DNA from: JACCZX01 sp963786295
Lineage (GTDB): Bacteria; Pseudomonadota; Gammaproteobacteria; Burkholderiales; Burkholderiaceae_F
Assembly (NCBI GenBank): GCA_963786295.1
Contig: CAWAYV010000029.1
Span: 79,883-143,882, forward strand
Direction: 5' to 3'
Length of the DNA: 64,000 bases
Part shown: one piece after another, positions 28,181 through 37,995 of the stretch
How positions within the stretch are numbered: the stretch's first letter is position 1
How the letters are laid out: every line of letters starts with the position of its first letter
Program-made: the position numbers and the translations under genes
The notes under the pieces: generated by a model
Database searches by the model: none
What the model was told of the DNA's origin: nothing
Seen by the model: the letters and a program-made list of their open reading frames with translations, nothing else

Positions 28181-30196
28181 TGCGCGGTCCCGGCGATAGC
28201 GTTGACCGGCGTCGCTGCGGCGACGGGCTGCACTCGCAGCGCCGCGCTACGCAACGGCACTTCTTCGTCCGGCCCTTCCTTCGCCGGCGCGTTCGGCACC
28301 TTGCCGAGCAACTGATAGTCGATCACCTGGCGCGCGATCGGCGCGGCGGCGCGTGCACCGAATCCGCCGTTTTCAACCAGCACCGCCAAGGCGATTTTCG
28401 GATCGTCGGCCGGCGCAAACGCGATAAATAGAGAGTGATCGCGATGGCGTTCGTCGACCTTGCTTTCGACGTATTTCTCGTTTTGCTTGATCGAAATGAC
28501 CTGCGCGGTACCCGTCTTGCCTCCCACCTTGTACGGTGCACCCTCGAACGCGCGCCGTCCGGTGCCGCTGATGTTGACCTCAACCATCGCTTCGCGCACC
28601 AGCTTCAGGTGCTCGGGCTTGATGGCAATCCGGTAACTCTCTTGCGGCACCGTCAGCCGCTTTTCACCGGTGCGTGCATCTTCGACGGCTTTCACCAGAT
28701 GCGGCTTCATCACCACGCCGTCGTTGGCCAGAATCGCCGTCGCGTGCGCCAACTGAAGCAGCGTGAATGCGTTGTAACCCTGGCCGACGCCGAGCGAAAT
28801 CGTCTCGCCCGGATACCATTTTTGCTTTAAACGCCGCTCTTTCCACGCGGTCGATGGCAATAGCCCGGTCTGCTCGCCTTCGACATCGATTCCGGTGATC
28901 TGACCAAAACTCCACGGCTTCATAAAGTCGTGAATCGTGTCGACGCCAAGATCGTTCGCGACCATGTAGTAGTAAATGTCGCTCGACTTGACGATCGAAC
29001 GCTTCAAATCGACCGGCCCCAGCGGCACTTTGTTCGAATCGCGAAAGCGCCGATTGCCGAACACGAACACACCGTTGTCCTGAATTACCTGTCTCGGGCC
29101 GCCGCTTGCCGGTCTCCAGTGCGGCCAGCGCCAAGAACGGCTTGTACGTCGAGCCGATCGGATACGTGCCACGCAACGCGCGATTCAACAGCGGTTTGTC
29201 CGGATCGTTGTTCAGCTCATCCCAATTTTTCGGGTCGATACCGTCGACGAACAGATTCGGATCGAACGTCGGCTTGGCGACGAACGCAAGCACGTCACCG
29301 GTCTTCGGCTCGATCGCGATCAGCGCACCGCGCCGATCGCCGAACGCCCTTTCGGCGATCTTCTGCAGTTCGATATCGACCGACAGCACCAGATTGTTGC
29401 CCGGCATCGACGCCTTACGCGATAGCGTGCGCACCGCCCGACCGCCAGCGGTGATCTCGACTTCCTCATGCCCAGCGGTGCCGTGCAACTCGGCTTCGTA
29501 GCTCTGCTCGATGCCGACCTTGCCGATATGGTGAGTACCCTGGTAGGCAGTCGTGTCACCACGCTTTTCGATGCGATCCATGTCGTTTGGCGAAATACGG
29601 CCGATGTACCCGATCATGTGAGAGGCAATTTCACCCAGCGGATAGTCGCGGAACAAGCGCGCGCGCAGTTCCACATGCGGAAAGCGATAGCGTTGTGCGC
29701 TGAAGCGCGCGACTTCCGCGTCGGTCAGCCGCGTGCGAATCGGAATCGCGTCAAGCCACTTGCTGTCTTCGACCAGCTTCTTGAAACGGCGCCGGTCGCG
29801 CGGCTGCACTTCGATCACCTGCGCCAGCTCATCGATCGTCTTCTCGTGGTCGCGCAGACCCTCCGGCGTGATCTCAAGCGTGTAGGCGGAATAGTTGCGC
29901 GCGATGATCTTGCCGTTGCGATCCTTGATCAGCCCGCGATTCGGCGCTACCGGCACGATCGCGATGCGGTTGAGCTCGGCCTGCGCCATGTAGGCGTCGT
30001 GCTTGACGACCTGCAGCCACGCAAGGCGCGCCAGCAGCGTGACGAACGCAGCAAGCACGAACACCGTCGCCACCGCGATGCGGATCCGAAAGTAATAAAC
30101 CTCGCGCTCCGGATTGCGCATCGCCGCGGAGCGCGGACCAAACGAAAGTTCGTCACCGGTCGAGCGACGACGACGAAACAAACGCCTGGAGGCCAT
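28177..30196 (-). CDS. mrdA: Penicillin-binding protein 2, elongasome transpeptidase (one frameshift)
   Basis: Inner-membrane transpeptidase for cell elongation, partner of RodA. One N-terminal transmembrane helix, a dimerisation/pedestal domain, then the transpeptidase domain with STYKPF (SxxK), SSD (in SSDIYYYMVAND) and KTG (in GGKTGTAQV). The frame switches near 29100-29110, between ALETGKR and PRQVIQDNGV, so an indel there is inferred. Start ATG 30196 is tentative; ATG 30121 (MRNPEREVYYFR) fits the common family N-terminus as well. Overlaps rodA by 4 bases. Confidence 0.9.
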
Positions 30197-30334
30197 GGCG
30201 CGGGATGATAGTGGACGCAGAGCGAAATCAATGGGATTTGGTGCGCGGTGCAGCAACGCCAATTTCAAAGGCTAAGCGCACCGCATCAATCGGGCGCCGA
30301 TCGCGAGGTGACGCGGCGAGGTTCTCGGCGCGAC

Positions 30335-30961
30335 CTATATCGGTCGCGTCTCATCCCGATCGGTCGGCCGCCGCTGCGGCGCCAGCAGCACCCACGAAAT
30401 AAGCGGCCACAAAATGGCGCCGACGACGCTCTCGCCGAAGTAGATCCAGCCAGGCCACGTGCCGCCGACCCACATTCGGATCGCGAGCGAAGCAAGCTGC
30501 GCAATCAGCAGTAGCGGGAGCACGTACAGCGCCTGCGCGCCGAGTGGGAACCACAAGATGCGCCGGTGCAGTGTGATCGCGCCGTACGAGATCAGCGTGT
30601 ACGCGAGCGCATGCTCGCCGAAGAGTGCAGCTTCGTGCACGTCCATTAACAGGCCGAAAGCGAAGGCTGCGCCGATGCCGACTCGGCGTGGCTGATGGAT
30701 GTTCCAGAACACGAGGGTGATCGCGAGGACATCGGGCACCAGCGGCGTGCGGCCCCACGGCAGCAGATTGATCACCAACGCTGCGATCAGCGACGCCCAG
30801 ATGAACAGCGGATTGGCGGGCCGCAGCAGGTACTGCGGTCGGTAGCCGATGCGCGTGCCCGGAATTTCGATCGGATCAGTCGGACGCAACGCAAAATTGC
30901 TGCCGAGCCACCCGCGGACGCCGGCCGGTCGTGCCGGAGAACGAGTCGAATCAGTGCTCAC
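30335..30961 (-). CDS. mreD: Rod shape-determining protein MreD
   Basis: 208 residues with five or six transmembrane helices and a longer cytosolic N-terminus than E. coli MreD (about 45 residues before the first helix). The conserved core FAFGLLMDVHEAALFGEHAL is typical. GTG start at 30961, 7 bases after mreC. Links MreC/MreB to the peptidoglycan synthases of the elongasome. Confidence 0.9.
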   Translation of the reverse strand: MSTDSTRSPARPAGVRGWLGSNFALRPTDPIEIPGTRIGYRPQYLLRPANPLFIWASLIAALVINLLPWGRTPLVPDVLAITLVFWNIHQPRRVGIGAAFAFGLLMDVHEAALFGEHALAYTLISYGAITLHRRILWFPLGAQALYVLPLLLIAQLASLAIRMWVGGTWPGWIYFGESVVGAILWPLISWVLLAPQRRPTDRDETRPI

Positions 30962-30968
30962 GTACGGC

Positions 30969-31862
30969 TCACTTGCGCGCGCCCTTGCGGGGGGCTGCGA
31001 CAGCGGCTGCGGGCGGCGCCACCAGCTTGGCGGGCTCGACCAGCAGGACCAGCAGGTGCTTATTGCTTTCGATGCCGGCCACCGGTGACATCACGATGCG
31101 CGCGAACTGGTCCTTGGCCGCGCGTTCGACGCGGCTGACGGTGGCGACCATCAGCCCGGACGGATAGACACCATCAATCCCCGAGGTGGTCGCGACGTCG
31201 CCATTGACAACGTCCGCATTGGCGGCCATGAAGCGTAGATCCAGCGTGCCCGGCTCGGCACCGCCAAACGCAACGCCGCGCAGCCCGTTGCGCAGGATCT
31301 GCACAGGAATCGATTGGTCTTTGTCGGTGAGCAGCGTGACTTCCGACGTTTCGTTGAACGCACGCGTTATTTGACCGACCACGCCGGCATCGTCAATGAC
31401 CGGGCTGCCGGCGCGCACGCCATCGTTGATGCCCACATTGATAACCAGCTTGCGCGCAAACCGGTCGCGCGATTCGTACAGAACGTCGGCCAGCACCGCC
31501 GCGTTGCCGAGTCTTTCGCGCGCACCCAATAGCTTGCGCAAGCGCTCGTTCTCGACTGCCAGCTCGCGCGCCTGCTGCAGTGACTGAGAGGTCTCGAACT
31601 GCTTGCGCTTCAGCTGTTCGTTCTCGCGGGTGAGACTGGTGACCGAGGTGAAGTAATCGGCGACGGTATCCGCCACCTGGCTCGGCACCAGGAGTGCTCG
31701 CTGCATCGGATACAGAACGACTCCGAGCCCGACCCTTACGGTTTCGAGCATGCGCACGCGCGAGTCAATAATGATCAGCGCGATCGCAAGAAAAGAGAAA
31801 AACGCGAGCCGTGCACGCGCCGAAACGCCCTGATTGAACAGTGGCGGCGGGCCGTAGTCCAT
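30969..31862 (-). CDS. mreC: Rod shape-determining protein MreC
   Basis: 297 residues: short cytosolic N-terminus (MDYGPPPLFNQG), one transmembrane helix (about 20-40), a coiled coil (about 75-110, RENEQLKRKQFETSQSLQQA) and the periplasmic beta-barrel domain with VLADVLYESRDRFARKLVIN. An Ala/Pro-rich tail ends the protein. Scaffold between PBP2/RodA and MreB. Starts 12 bases after mreB. Confidence 0.93.
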   Translation of the reverse strand: MDYGPPPLFNQGVSARARLAFFSFLAIALIIIDSRVRMLETVRVGLGVVLYPMQRALLVPSQVADTVADYFTSVTSLTRENEQLKRKQFETSQSLQQARELAVENERLRKLLGARERLGNAAVLADVLYESRDRFARKLVINVGINDGVRAGSPVIDDAGVVGQITRAFNETSEVTLLTDKDQSIPVQILRNGLRGVAFGGAEPGTLDLRFMAANADVVNGDVATTSGIDGVYPSGLMVATVSRVERAAKDQFARIVMSPVAGIESNKHLLVLLVEPAKLVAPPAAAVAAPRKGARK

Positions 31863-31874
31863 CGAGCGAGGCCG

Positions 31875-32918
31875 CTAGCTGGTCGCGAAGATCGTCCCCA
31901 GCTTGTCCATCCGCTCGAGCGCAATGCCGCAGCCGCGCACAACGCAAGTCATCGGCTCTTCTGCAACGACCACCGGCAGCCCGGTTTCTTCCATCATCAA
32001 GCGGTCGAGATCACGCAACAGCGCACCGCCGCCGGTCAGCATCATGCCGCGATCGGCAATATCGGCGCCGAGCTCGGGTGGAGTCTGCTCGAGCGCGATT
32101 TTTACGCTCGAAACAATCTGATTCAGCGGATCGGTGAGCGCCTCCAGAATCTCGTTGCTCGAGATCGTAAAGCTGCGCGGAATCCCTTCGGACAGGTTGC
32201 GGCCCTTGACTTCAATCTCACGCACTTCGGAGCCCGGAAACGCCGAGCCGATTTGCTTTTTTATGTTCTCCGCAGTGGGCTCGCCAATCAGCATGCCGTA
32301 GTTGCGGCGAATGTAATTGATGATCGCCTCGTCGAACTTGTCGCCGCCGACGCGCACCGACCCTTTGTAGACCATGCCGCCCAACGAGATCACGCCGACT
32401 TCGGTCGTGCCGCCGCCGACATCGACCACCATCGAGCCCGACGCTTCGGACACCGGCAAACCGGCGCCGATCGCCGCCGCCATCGGCTCTTCGATCAGAT
32501 ACACCTGAGAGGCACCCGCGGCCTCAGCCGACTCCTTAATCGCGCGGCGCTCGACCTGTGTCGAGCCGCACGGCACGCAGATGATGATGCGCGGATTCGG
32601 CGCGAACAGGCTCGATGGATGAACCATCTTGATGAACTGCTTCAGCATCTGCTCGGTGACGGTGAAGTCGGCGATCACACCGTCCTTCATCGGGCGAATC
32701 GCCTCGATGTTGCCGGGCACCTTGCCGAGCATCTGCTTGGCTTCCTTGCCGACCGCCTGGATCGTGCGCTTGCCGTTGGGGCCGCCTTCCTGCCGGATCG
32801 CAACCACCGAAGGTTCATCGAGCACAATGCCTTTGCCGCGCACGTAGATCAGCGTGTTGGCGGTGCCAAGGTCGATTGCAAGATCGTTGGAAAAGTAACT
32901 GCGAAGAAAACCGAACAT
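31875..32918 (-). CDS. mreB: Rod shape-determining actin homologue MreB
   Basis: 347 residues, normal length. Actin-fold ATP-binding motifs are clear: DLGTANTLIYVRGKGI at the N-terminus, VDVGGGTTEVGVISLGG (phosphate 2) and LTGGGALLRDLD (adenosine). Filament-forming organiser of lateral wall synthesis. First gene of the mreBCD-mrdA-rodA-rlpA operon; on the opposite strand gatC begins 126 bases away. Confidence 0.97.
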   Translation of the reverse strand: MFGFLRSYFSNDLAIDLGTANTLIYVRGKGIVLDEPSVVAIRQEGGPNGKRTIQAVGKEAKQMLGKVPGNIEAIRPMKDGVIADFTVTEQMLKQFIKMVHPSSLFAPNPRIIICVPCGSTQVERRAIKESAEAAGASQVYLIEEPMAAAIGAGLPVSEASGSMVVDVGGGTTEVGVISLGGMVYKGSVRVGGDKFDEAIINYIRRNYGMLIGEPTAENIKKQIGSAFPGSEVREIEVKGRNLSEGIPRSFTISSNEILEALTDPLNQIVSSVKIALEQTPPELGADIADRGMMLTGGGALLRDLDRLMMEETGLPVVVAEEPMTCVVRGCGIALERMDKLGTIFATS

Positions 32919-33043
32919 GGGTGATGGGTGGGCAGCAGTGACAAACTAGGCCGCCAGGCTCGAAAGTGGGGCGAATGATAAACTTTTTTCGCTTCTGATC
33001 TCCTCGATTTCCCCTATTTTTCCCTCGTAACCATCCCGCGCGC
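32919..33043. promoter_or_regulatory. Divergent mreB/gatC intergenic region
   Basis: The 125-base gap between two divergent operons must hold promoters for both. It is locally AT-richer than the surroundings. On the mreB strand a TATCAT -10-like hexamer is seen (plus-strand 32975-32980), but no good -35 stands at the right distance. Nothing convincing is visible for gatC. Promoter assignment is by position only. Confidence 0.4.
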
Positions 33044-33331
33044 ATGTCACTCGATCTCGACCAGGTCCGCCGTATCGCGCATCTCGCGCGCATCGAGATC
33101 ACCGACGAGGAAGCGCAGCGCACGCTGGCACAGCTGACCGACATTTTCGCGATGATCGAGCGTATGCAGGCGGTCGATACCGCCGGTATCGAGCCGATGG
33201 CCGATCCGCTGGGGGGCTCCCAGCGGCTGCGTGATGACGTGGTGACCGAGGGCGATCAACGTGCCGCAGCGATGGCCAACGCTCCGGAACAGCTGGGCGG
33301 CCTGTACATCGTTCCGCGGGTAGTTGAATAG
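33044..33331 (+). CDS. gatC: Asp-tRNA(Asn)/Glu-tRNA(Gln) amidotransferase subunit C
   Basis: 95-residue stabilising subunit wrapping GatA and GatB. Typical start MSLDLDQVRRIAHLARIEI and central LTDIFAMIERMQAVDT. Ends GGLYIVPRVVE as in most proteobacterial GatC. Two bases before gatA; first gene of the gat operon, which supplies Gln-tRNA(Gln) and/or Asn-tRNA(Asn) by transamidation. Confidence 0.95.
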   Translation: MSLDLDQVRRIAHLARIEITDEEAQRTLAQLTDIFAMIERMQAVDTAGIEPMADPLGGSQRLRDDVVTEGDQRAAAMANAPEQLGGLYIVPRVVE

Positions 33332-33333
33332 CG

Positions 33334-34812
33334 ATGCAGATCGCACATGGATCTATCGCGGAATTGTCGCGCGCGCTCGCCGACAAGAAAGTATCGGCCG
33401 TAGAGCTGGCGCAGGCACACCTGGACCGCATCGAAGCACACCAGAAGTTGAATGCGTTTCTCGATGTTCGGCCCGAAGTAACACTGGCGCAGGCGGCCGC
33501 GGCCGATGCGCGCTTGGCGCGAAATGGCAAGGGCGATGCCACCCCACTGACCGGCGTGCCGATCGCGCACAAGGACATCTTTGTCACCAAGGATTTCTAT
33601 TCGACGGCATCGAGCAAGATCTTGCGCGGCTATCGGAGCCCGTTCGACGCGACGGTCGTTGAAAACCTGACGCAGGCCGGCATGGTGACGCTCGGCAAGA
33701 CCAACTGCGACGAGTTCGCAATGGGGTCGTCGAACGAGAACAGTGCGTTCGGTAACGTACTGAACCCGTGGGATCCGGGGGCAGTTCCGGGCGGCTCGTC
33801 GGGTGGCTCGTCAGCCGCCGTGGCCGCGCGACTGGCGCCGGCGGCGACCGCGACCGATACCGGCGGTTCGATTCGCGAACCGGCGGCGTTTACCGGCGTC
33901 ACGGGGACCAAGCCCACGTACGGCCGGCCGTCGCGTTGGGGGATGATCGCGTTCGCCTCGAGCCTCGATACCGCCGGTCTGATGACGCGCTCGGCCGAGG
34001 ATGCAGCGCTCGTTTTTAACCAGATGCTCGGCTTCGACCCAAAGGATTCGACCAGCGCGAATCGGCCGCGCGAGGACTACACGCGGCATTTGAACCTCGG
34101 CGTCAAAGGACTGAAGATTGGGGTCCCAAAGGAGTTTTTTGGCGGGCCGTTGCAGCCCGACGTCGAAGCCGCCGTGCGCGAGGCCTTGGCCGAATACAAG
34201 CGGCTGGGCGCCAGTCTGGTCGACATTTCGCTGCCGAACGCCGAGCTCGGCATCCCGGTGTACTACGTGGTCGCGCCGGCCGAGGCGTCGAGCAATTTGG
34301 CGCGCTTCGACGGTGTGCGCTACGGGCACCGCGCTGCCAACTACACCGATCTGACGGACATGATCAAGAAGTCACGTTCCGAGGGATTCGGGGCCGAGCC
34401 GAAGCGCCGCATCCTGGTCGGCACCTACGTGCTTTCGCACGGCTATTACGACGCGTACTACATCAAGGCGCAAAAGGTGCGCCGGATTATCGCCGACGAG
34501 TTCACCCGAGCGTTCTCCCAATGTGACGTGATCGCGGGCCCGGTGACCTTGAGCGTAGCCTTCGGCTTCGGGGAGAAGGCGGCCGATCCGGTCGCGATGT
34601 ACATGGCGGATTACTACACGGTGCCGGGAAGCCTGGCGGGCGTCCCGTCGATGAGTATTCCGTGCGGTTTTGGCGCCGGGCCGGTCAATGGCAAACGTCC
34701 AGTGGGGCTGCAGTTGATTGCAAACTATTTCGACGAGGCACGCATGCTCGGCGTGGCACACGCCTATCAGCGCGCTACTGATTGGCATTTGCGTCGTCCT
34801 GAAGGGTACTAG
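33334..34812 (+). CDS. gatA: Asp-tRNA(Asn)/Glu-tRNA(Gln) amidotransferase subunit A
   Basis: 492-residue amidase-signature glutaminase. The Ser-cisSer-Lys triad is visible: lysine in VPIAHKDIF, the serine-rich PGGSSGGSSAAVAARL, and DTGGSIREPAAFTG. It generates ammonia that is channelled to GatB. Full length and uninterrupted. Confidence 0.97.
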   Translation: MQIAHGSIAELSRALADKKVSAVELAQAHLDRIEAHQKLNAFLDVRPEVTLAQAAAADARLARNGKGDATPLTGVPIAHKDIFVTKDFYSTASSKILRGYRSPFDATVVENLTQAGMVTLGKTNCDEFAMGSSNENSAFGNVLNPWDPGAVPGGSSGGSSAAVAARLAPAATATDTGGSIREPAAFTGVTGTKPTYGRPSRWGMIAFASSLDTAGLMTRSAEDAALVFNQMLGFDPKDSTSANRPREDYTRHLNLGVKGLKIGVPKEFFGGPLQPDVEAAVREALAEYKRLGASLVDISLPNAELGIPVYYVVAPAEASSNLARFDGVRYGHRAANYTDLTDMIKKSRSEGFGAEPKRRILVGTYVLSHGYYDAYYIKAQKVRRIIADEFTRAFSQCDVIAGPVTLSVAFGFGEKAADPVAMYMADYYTVPGSLAGVPSMSIPCGFGAGPVNGKRPVGLQLIANYFDEARMLGVAHAYQRATDWHLRRPEGY

Positions 34813-34820
34813 GTAGATTC

Positions 34821-35921
34821 GTGTCGCAACGATTGTTGGAGGCCAATCAACGCAGCGTTGCTGCGGCCGCGCATGTTAATGAGCGGGTCCGATTGCTGCA
34901 GGACCGGGCCGTGCTGCTCGCGCGCCTCGGCAGAGTGGCCGAAGCCGAGCGAACACTTTCGGATGCCGAGCAGCTGATGCCGGAAGACGCGCCGCGCGTG
35001 CTAAAACTGCGCTTCGCCTACGTGCGCGCGATCGACGCTTATTTTTCGAAGCGCTTTGCCGACGCGCAGCGCAAAATGTACGCCGCGCTGCGCGAGGCGC
35101 GGCAGTCGAACGAGCCGACCTTGATCGCCGAGTGCGAATCGGCGCTGGCGCTGTTCATGCAGCGCGAAGGCGATGTGCGGGCGGCGGTTGCGCATGCAAG
35201 ATCGGTGCTGGCGAACGCCAATGCCACGCTGGAGGCGCGCTATCGCGCGTCGCTCGCGCTGGCGTCGCTGCATCAGGATGCACACGACTATGAGACGGCC
35301 TACCGGCTCTATCGCGAGACGCACGATGTGGTCAAGGATCTTGACGACGAAATCGCGATGGCCAGTTGGCTGCAGCGCGCCGCGTTGGCAAAGGCCGCGC
35401 ACGCGCGGCAATCCGCGGGTCGCGGCGAACTCGATAAGTCCGGCGTAAAACAGGCAATCGCAGATCTGCAACAGTGCATCGAGTACGCTGCGAAGGTCCC
35501 GGATGGGCCGACGACCACGCTCGACCATTTGTTGCTCGCCGAAATGTATGTGCTGCAAAAGCGCTACAAGCAGGCGCTTGCGTTATACGACTTGCATTTG
35601 CCGCAATGCGAAGGCGACGGCTTTCTGCACGAATGCACCGCTGCGCTGGCCGATCGAGCGAGCTGCCTGTTGCAACTCGGTGAAACAGATGCCGGCTATG
35701 CGCAGGCGGTGTCGGCATTGCGGCGCTTGGACGAATCTGCGCCGGCCGACATTCGTGCCATCGTGCACGAGAACATGGCAGCTGCGCTCGAAGCCGTGCA
35801 GCAACCGGCGCAGGCGCGCCAGCATCGGACGATGGCACAGGCCGCTTGGGATACCCATGGTCACGAACAAAGCGAAACGCGGCGGGTGTTGCACGAAAAC
35901 ACAGTGACCACGCTGCACTAG
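34821..35921 (+). CDS. TPR-like helical repeat protein inside the gat operon
   Basis: 366-residue protein made almost wholly of amphipathic helices in about eight to nine degenerate tetratricopeptide repeats, for example RLGRVAEAERTLSDAEQLMP and LLAEMYVLQKRYKQALALYD. No signal peptide or membrane helix, so cytosolic. GTG 34821 follows the gatA stop by 8 bases and the TAG stop is 5 bases before gatB, so it sits inside the gat operon. Whether it assists the amidotransferase complex or is only co-transcribed is unknown. It appears too long and too well-formed to be chance. Confidence 0.75.
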   Translation: MSQRLLEANQRSVAAAAHVNERVRLLQDRAVLLARLGRVAEAERTLSDAEQLMPEDAPRVLKLRFAYVRAIDAYFSKRFADAQRKMYAALREARQSNEPTLIAECESALALFMQREGDVRAAVAHARSVLANANATLEARYRASLALASLHQDAHDYETAYRLYRETHDVVKDLDDEIAMASWLQRAALAKAAHARQSAGRGELDKSGVKQAIADLQQCIEYAAKVPDGPTTTLDHLLLAEMYVLQKRYKQALALYDLHLPQCEGDGFLHECTAALADRASCLLQLGETDAGYAQAVSALRRLDESAPADIRAIVHENMAAALEAVQQPAQARQHRTMAQAAWDTHGHEQSETRRVLHENTVTTLH

Positions 35922-35926
35922 TCATC

Positions 35927-37565
35927 ATGGCGTGGGAAGTCGTTATCGGCATCGAAACGCATGCGCAGTTGACCACCAAGAGCAAGATTTTCTCGGGCGC
36001 GTCTACCGCGTTCGGCGCCGAACCGAATTCGCAGGCGAGCGCGGTCGATCTGGCTTTGCCGGGCACGTTGCCGGTGTTGAATCGAGGTGCGGTCGAGCGT
36101 GCGATCCGCTTCGGCATCGCGATCGGCGCCACCGTCGCCGGGCACAGCATCTTTGCGCGCAAGAATTACTTTTATCCCGATCTGCCGAAGGGCTACCAGA
36201 TCAGCCAGTACGAAACTCCGGTGGTCAAGGGGGGCGCGTTGACGTTCGTGGTGCAGCCCAAAGCAGGCGAGCCCTACATCAAGACGGTGAAGCTGACGCG
36301 TGCGCACCTCGAGGAGGACGCGGGCAAATCGCTGCATGAAGATATCGGCGTGGACGGCGTCTCGGGCATCGATTTGAATCGCGCCGGCGTACCGCTGCTC
36401 GAAATCGTTTCCGAGCCCGAGCTAGCGCTCGGCGGCCGAAGCCGTCGCCTATGCGAAAGCGATGCACGCGCTCGTCATCTGGCTCGACGTGTGCGACGGC
36501 AACATGCAGGAGGGCAGCTTTCGCTGCGACGCCAACGTTTCGGTGCGGCGGGCGGGGGAGTCGACGCTCGGCACCCGGTGCGAGATCAAGAATCTGAACA
36601 GTTTCAGGTTCCTCGAGCGCGCGATCGAATTCGAAGTCCGCCGCCAGATCGAATTGATCGAGGACGGCGGCACCGTGGTGCAGGAGACGCGGCTGTACGA
36701 CCCCGAACGCGATGAGACGCGATCGATGCGCGGCAAGGAAGACGCGATGGACTATCGCTACTTTCCCGATCCGGACTTGCTGCCGCTGGCGATTGCCAAC
36801 GACTGGATCGAGCGGGTGCGCCGGACGATGCCCGAGCTTCCCGGCGCGATGCGCGAGCGCTTCGAGCGCGAATACAGCTTGCCGGCTTATGACGCACAGA
36901 CGCTGACCGCGTCGCGCGAACTCGCCGCGTACTACGAATCGCTCGCAACCTCGGTGGCAGACAAGAAGCTGGCCGCGAACTGGGTCATGGGCGAGCTTGC
37001 GGCCCATCTGAATGAATCCGGGCTTGCGATTGCGGACGCGCCGGTATCGGCTGCGCAGTTGGCAGACTTGCTTGCCCGAGTGCAGGATGGAACCATCAGC
37101 AACAAGACGGCGAAGGAGGTATTCGCCGCGCTTTGGCAACGTCAGGGTGCAAGCGCCGATGCGATCATCGAAGCCAGGGGGTTGAAGCAGATATCCGATC
37201 TATCGGCGATCGAGAGCATCGTCGACGAAGTGCTCGCAGCCAACGCACGATCGGTCGAGGAGTTTCGCGCCGGCAAGGACAAGGCGTTTAATGCGCTCGT
37301 AGGTCAGGCGATGAAGGCCACGCACGGCAAGGCCAATCCGCAGCAGGTCAACGAAATCCTCCGTCGCAAGCTAGAGAGGCTTAGATGTGGCGCTGACGCG
37401 AGTCGGCCCCCTCGCCTTTGTCCTGCGCGCGGACGCGCGGCCGCTCCGAAGGGAGCGCGCCTAACTAATCGCGACGAGTGCACGTGCGACGCCGAAGGCT
37501 CGCGTACACGAGGAGCACCTAGTCTACGAACAGGTCGAACGCAGTCGCCGCAGCAGCTCGATTGA
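35927..37565 (+). CDS. gatB: Asp-tRNA(Asn)/Glu-tRNA(Gln) amidotransferase subunit B (frameshifts)
   Basis: tRNA-binding kinase subunit. Begins MAWEVVIGIETHAQLTTKSK at ATG 35927. The tail helical/YqeY-like domain ends with HGKANPQQVNEILRRKL. The first frame is lost at 36428-36430, where one extra C in GAGCTAGCGCTCGG would explain it: removing it reads EPELASAAEAVAYAKAMHAL. After RRKL the frame continues about 60 residues to 37565, whereas homologues stop here; a TAG at 37372-37374 lies in another frame, so the natural end is probably near 37374. The extra tail is antisense to the next gene. Confidence 0.9.
37443..37456. repeat. Small palindrome GCTCC-GAAG-GGAGC after gatB
   Basis: A 5-bp stem with a tetraloop, in the intergenic stretch after the expected gatB stop. 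Fourteen bases of it (CGCTCCGAAGGGAG) recur inverted at 53317-53330. No T-run follows. Could be a small dispersed repeat or part of a transcript-end hairpin. Confidence 0.4.
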
Positions 37566-37973
37566 GCTCGGCAACGTGGACGGGTCCTCGCCGCGGTAAT
37601 AGTTCGTGCCCTCCGGCAACTCATTGCTGCCCGGCGGTGGCCAGCCTCTTACCGCGACCACGCCGGATACCAGCTCGTTCAGGCTGAAGGCTTCGCGCTC
37701 GATATCGCGCCGACACACCAAGTAGACCGCGCCCCGCGCGGCGCCGCGATTGCGGACTTCGACCAGCTCGGGTGGCGCCACGACCGAAAGACCGCGCACC
37801 GAATCACCGGTGGCCAGCACGAAAAATTTCGAGGGCGTCGGATGTTGCGCTAAAGCGCGCTCGACCGCCTGCGTGAAATCAAAATTGCCGCCCGCGACAT
37901 ACAAACCGCCGCTATCTTGCGCGCCCGCCGCAGTTGCGATCACGTACAACCACAGGAAAACCCGGCGTTTCAT
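37524..37973 (-). CDS. Uncharacterised secreted protein, possibly DsrE-like fold
   Basis: 149 residues with a signal peptide (RRVFLWLYVIATAAGAQ), so periplasmic. The mature part has alternating hydrophobic strands (KFFVLATGDSVRGLSVV, GAVYLVCRRDIE) that resemble DsrE/DsrF-like small alpha/beta proteins, but no active-site cysteine pair is evident. Follows the DUF4124 gene by 22 bases on the same strand, so probably the last gene of pyrE-DUF4124-x. Confidence 0.5.
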   Translation of the reverse strand: MKRRVFLWLYVIATAAGAQDSGGLYVAGGNFDFTQAVERALAQHPTPSKFFVLATGDSVRGLSVVAPPELVEVRNRGAARGAVYLVCRRDIEREAFSLNELVSGVVAVRGWPPPGSNELPEGTNYYRGEDPSTLPSSIELLRRLRSTCS

Positions 37974-37995
37974 TTCCTCCGCTCATTTTCCTCGC

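Noticed and set aside
37524..37565. A genuine 60-residue C-terminal extension of GatB
   Set aside because: Homologues end at KANPQQVNEILRRKL; the extension is antisense to a signal-peptide protein gene and is probably due to a lost frame.
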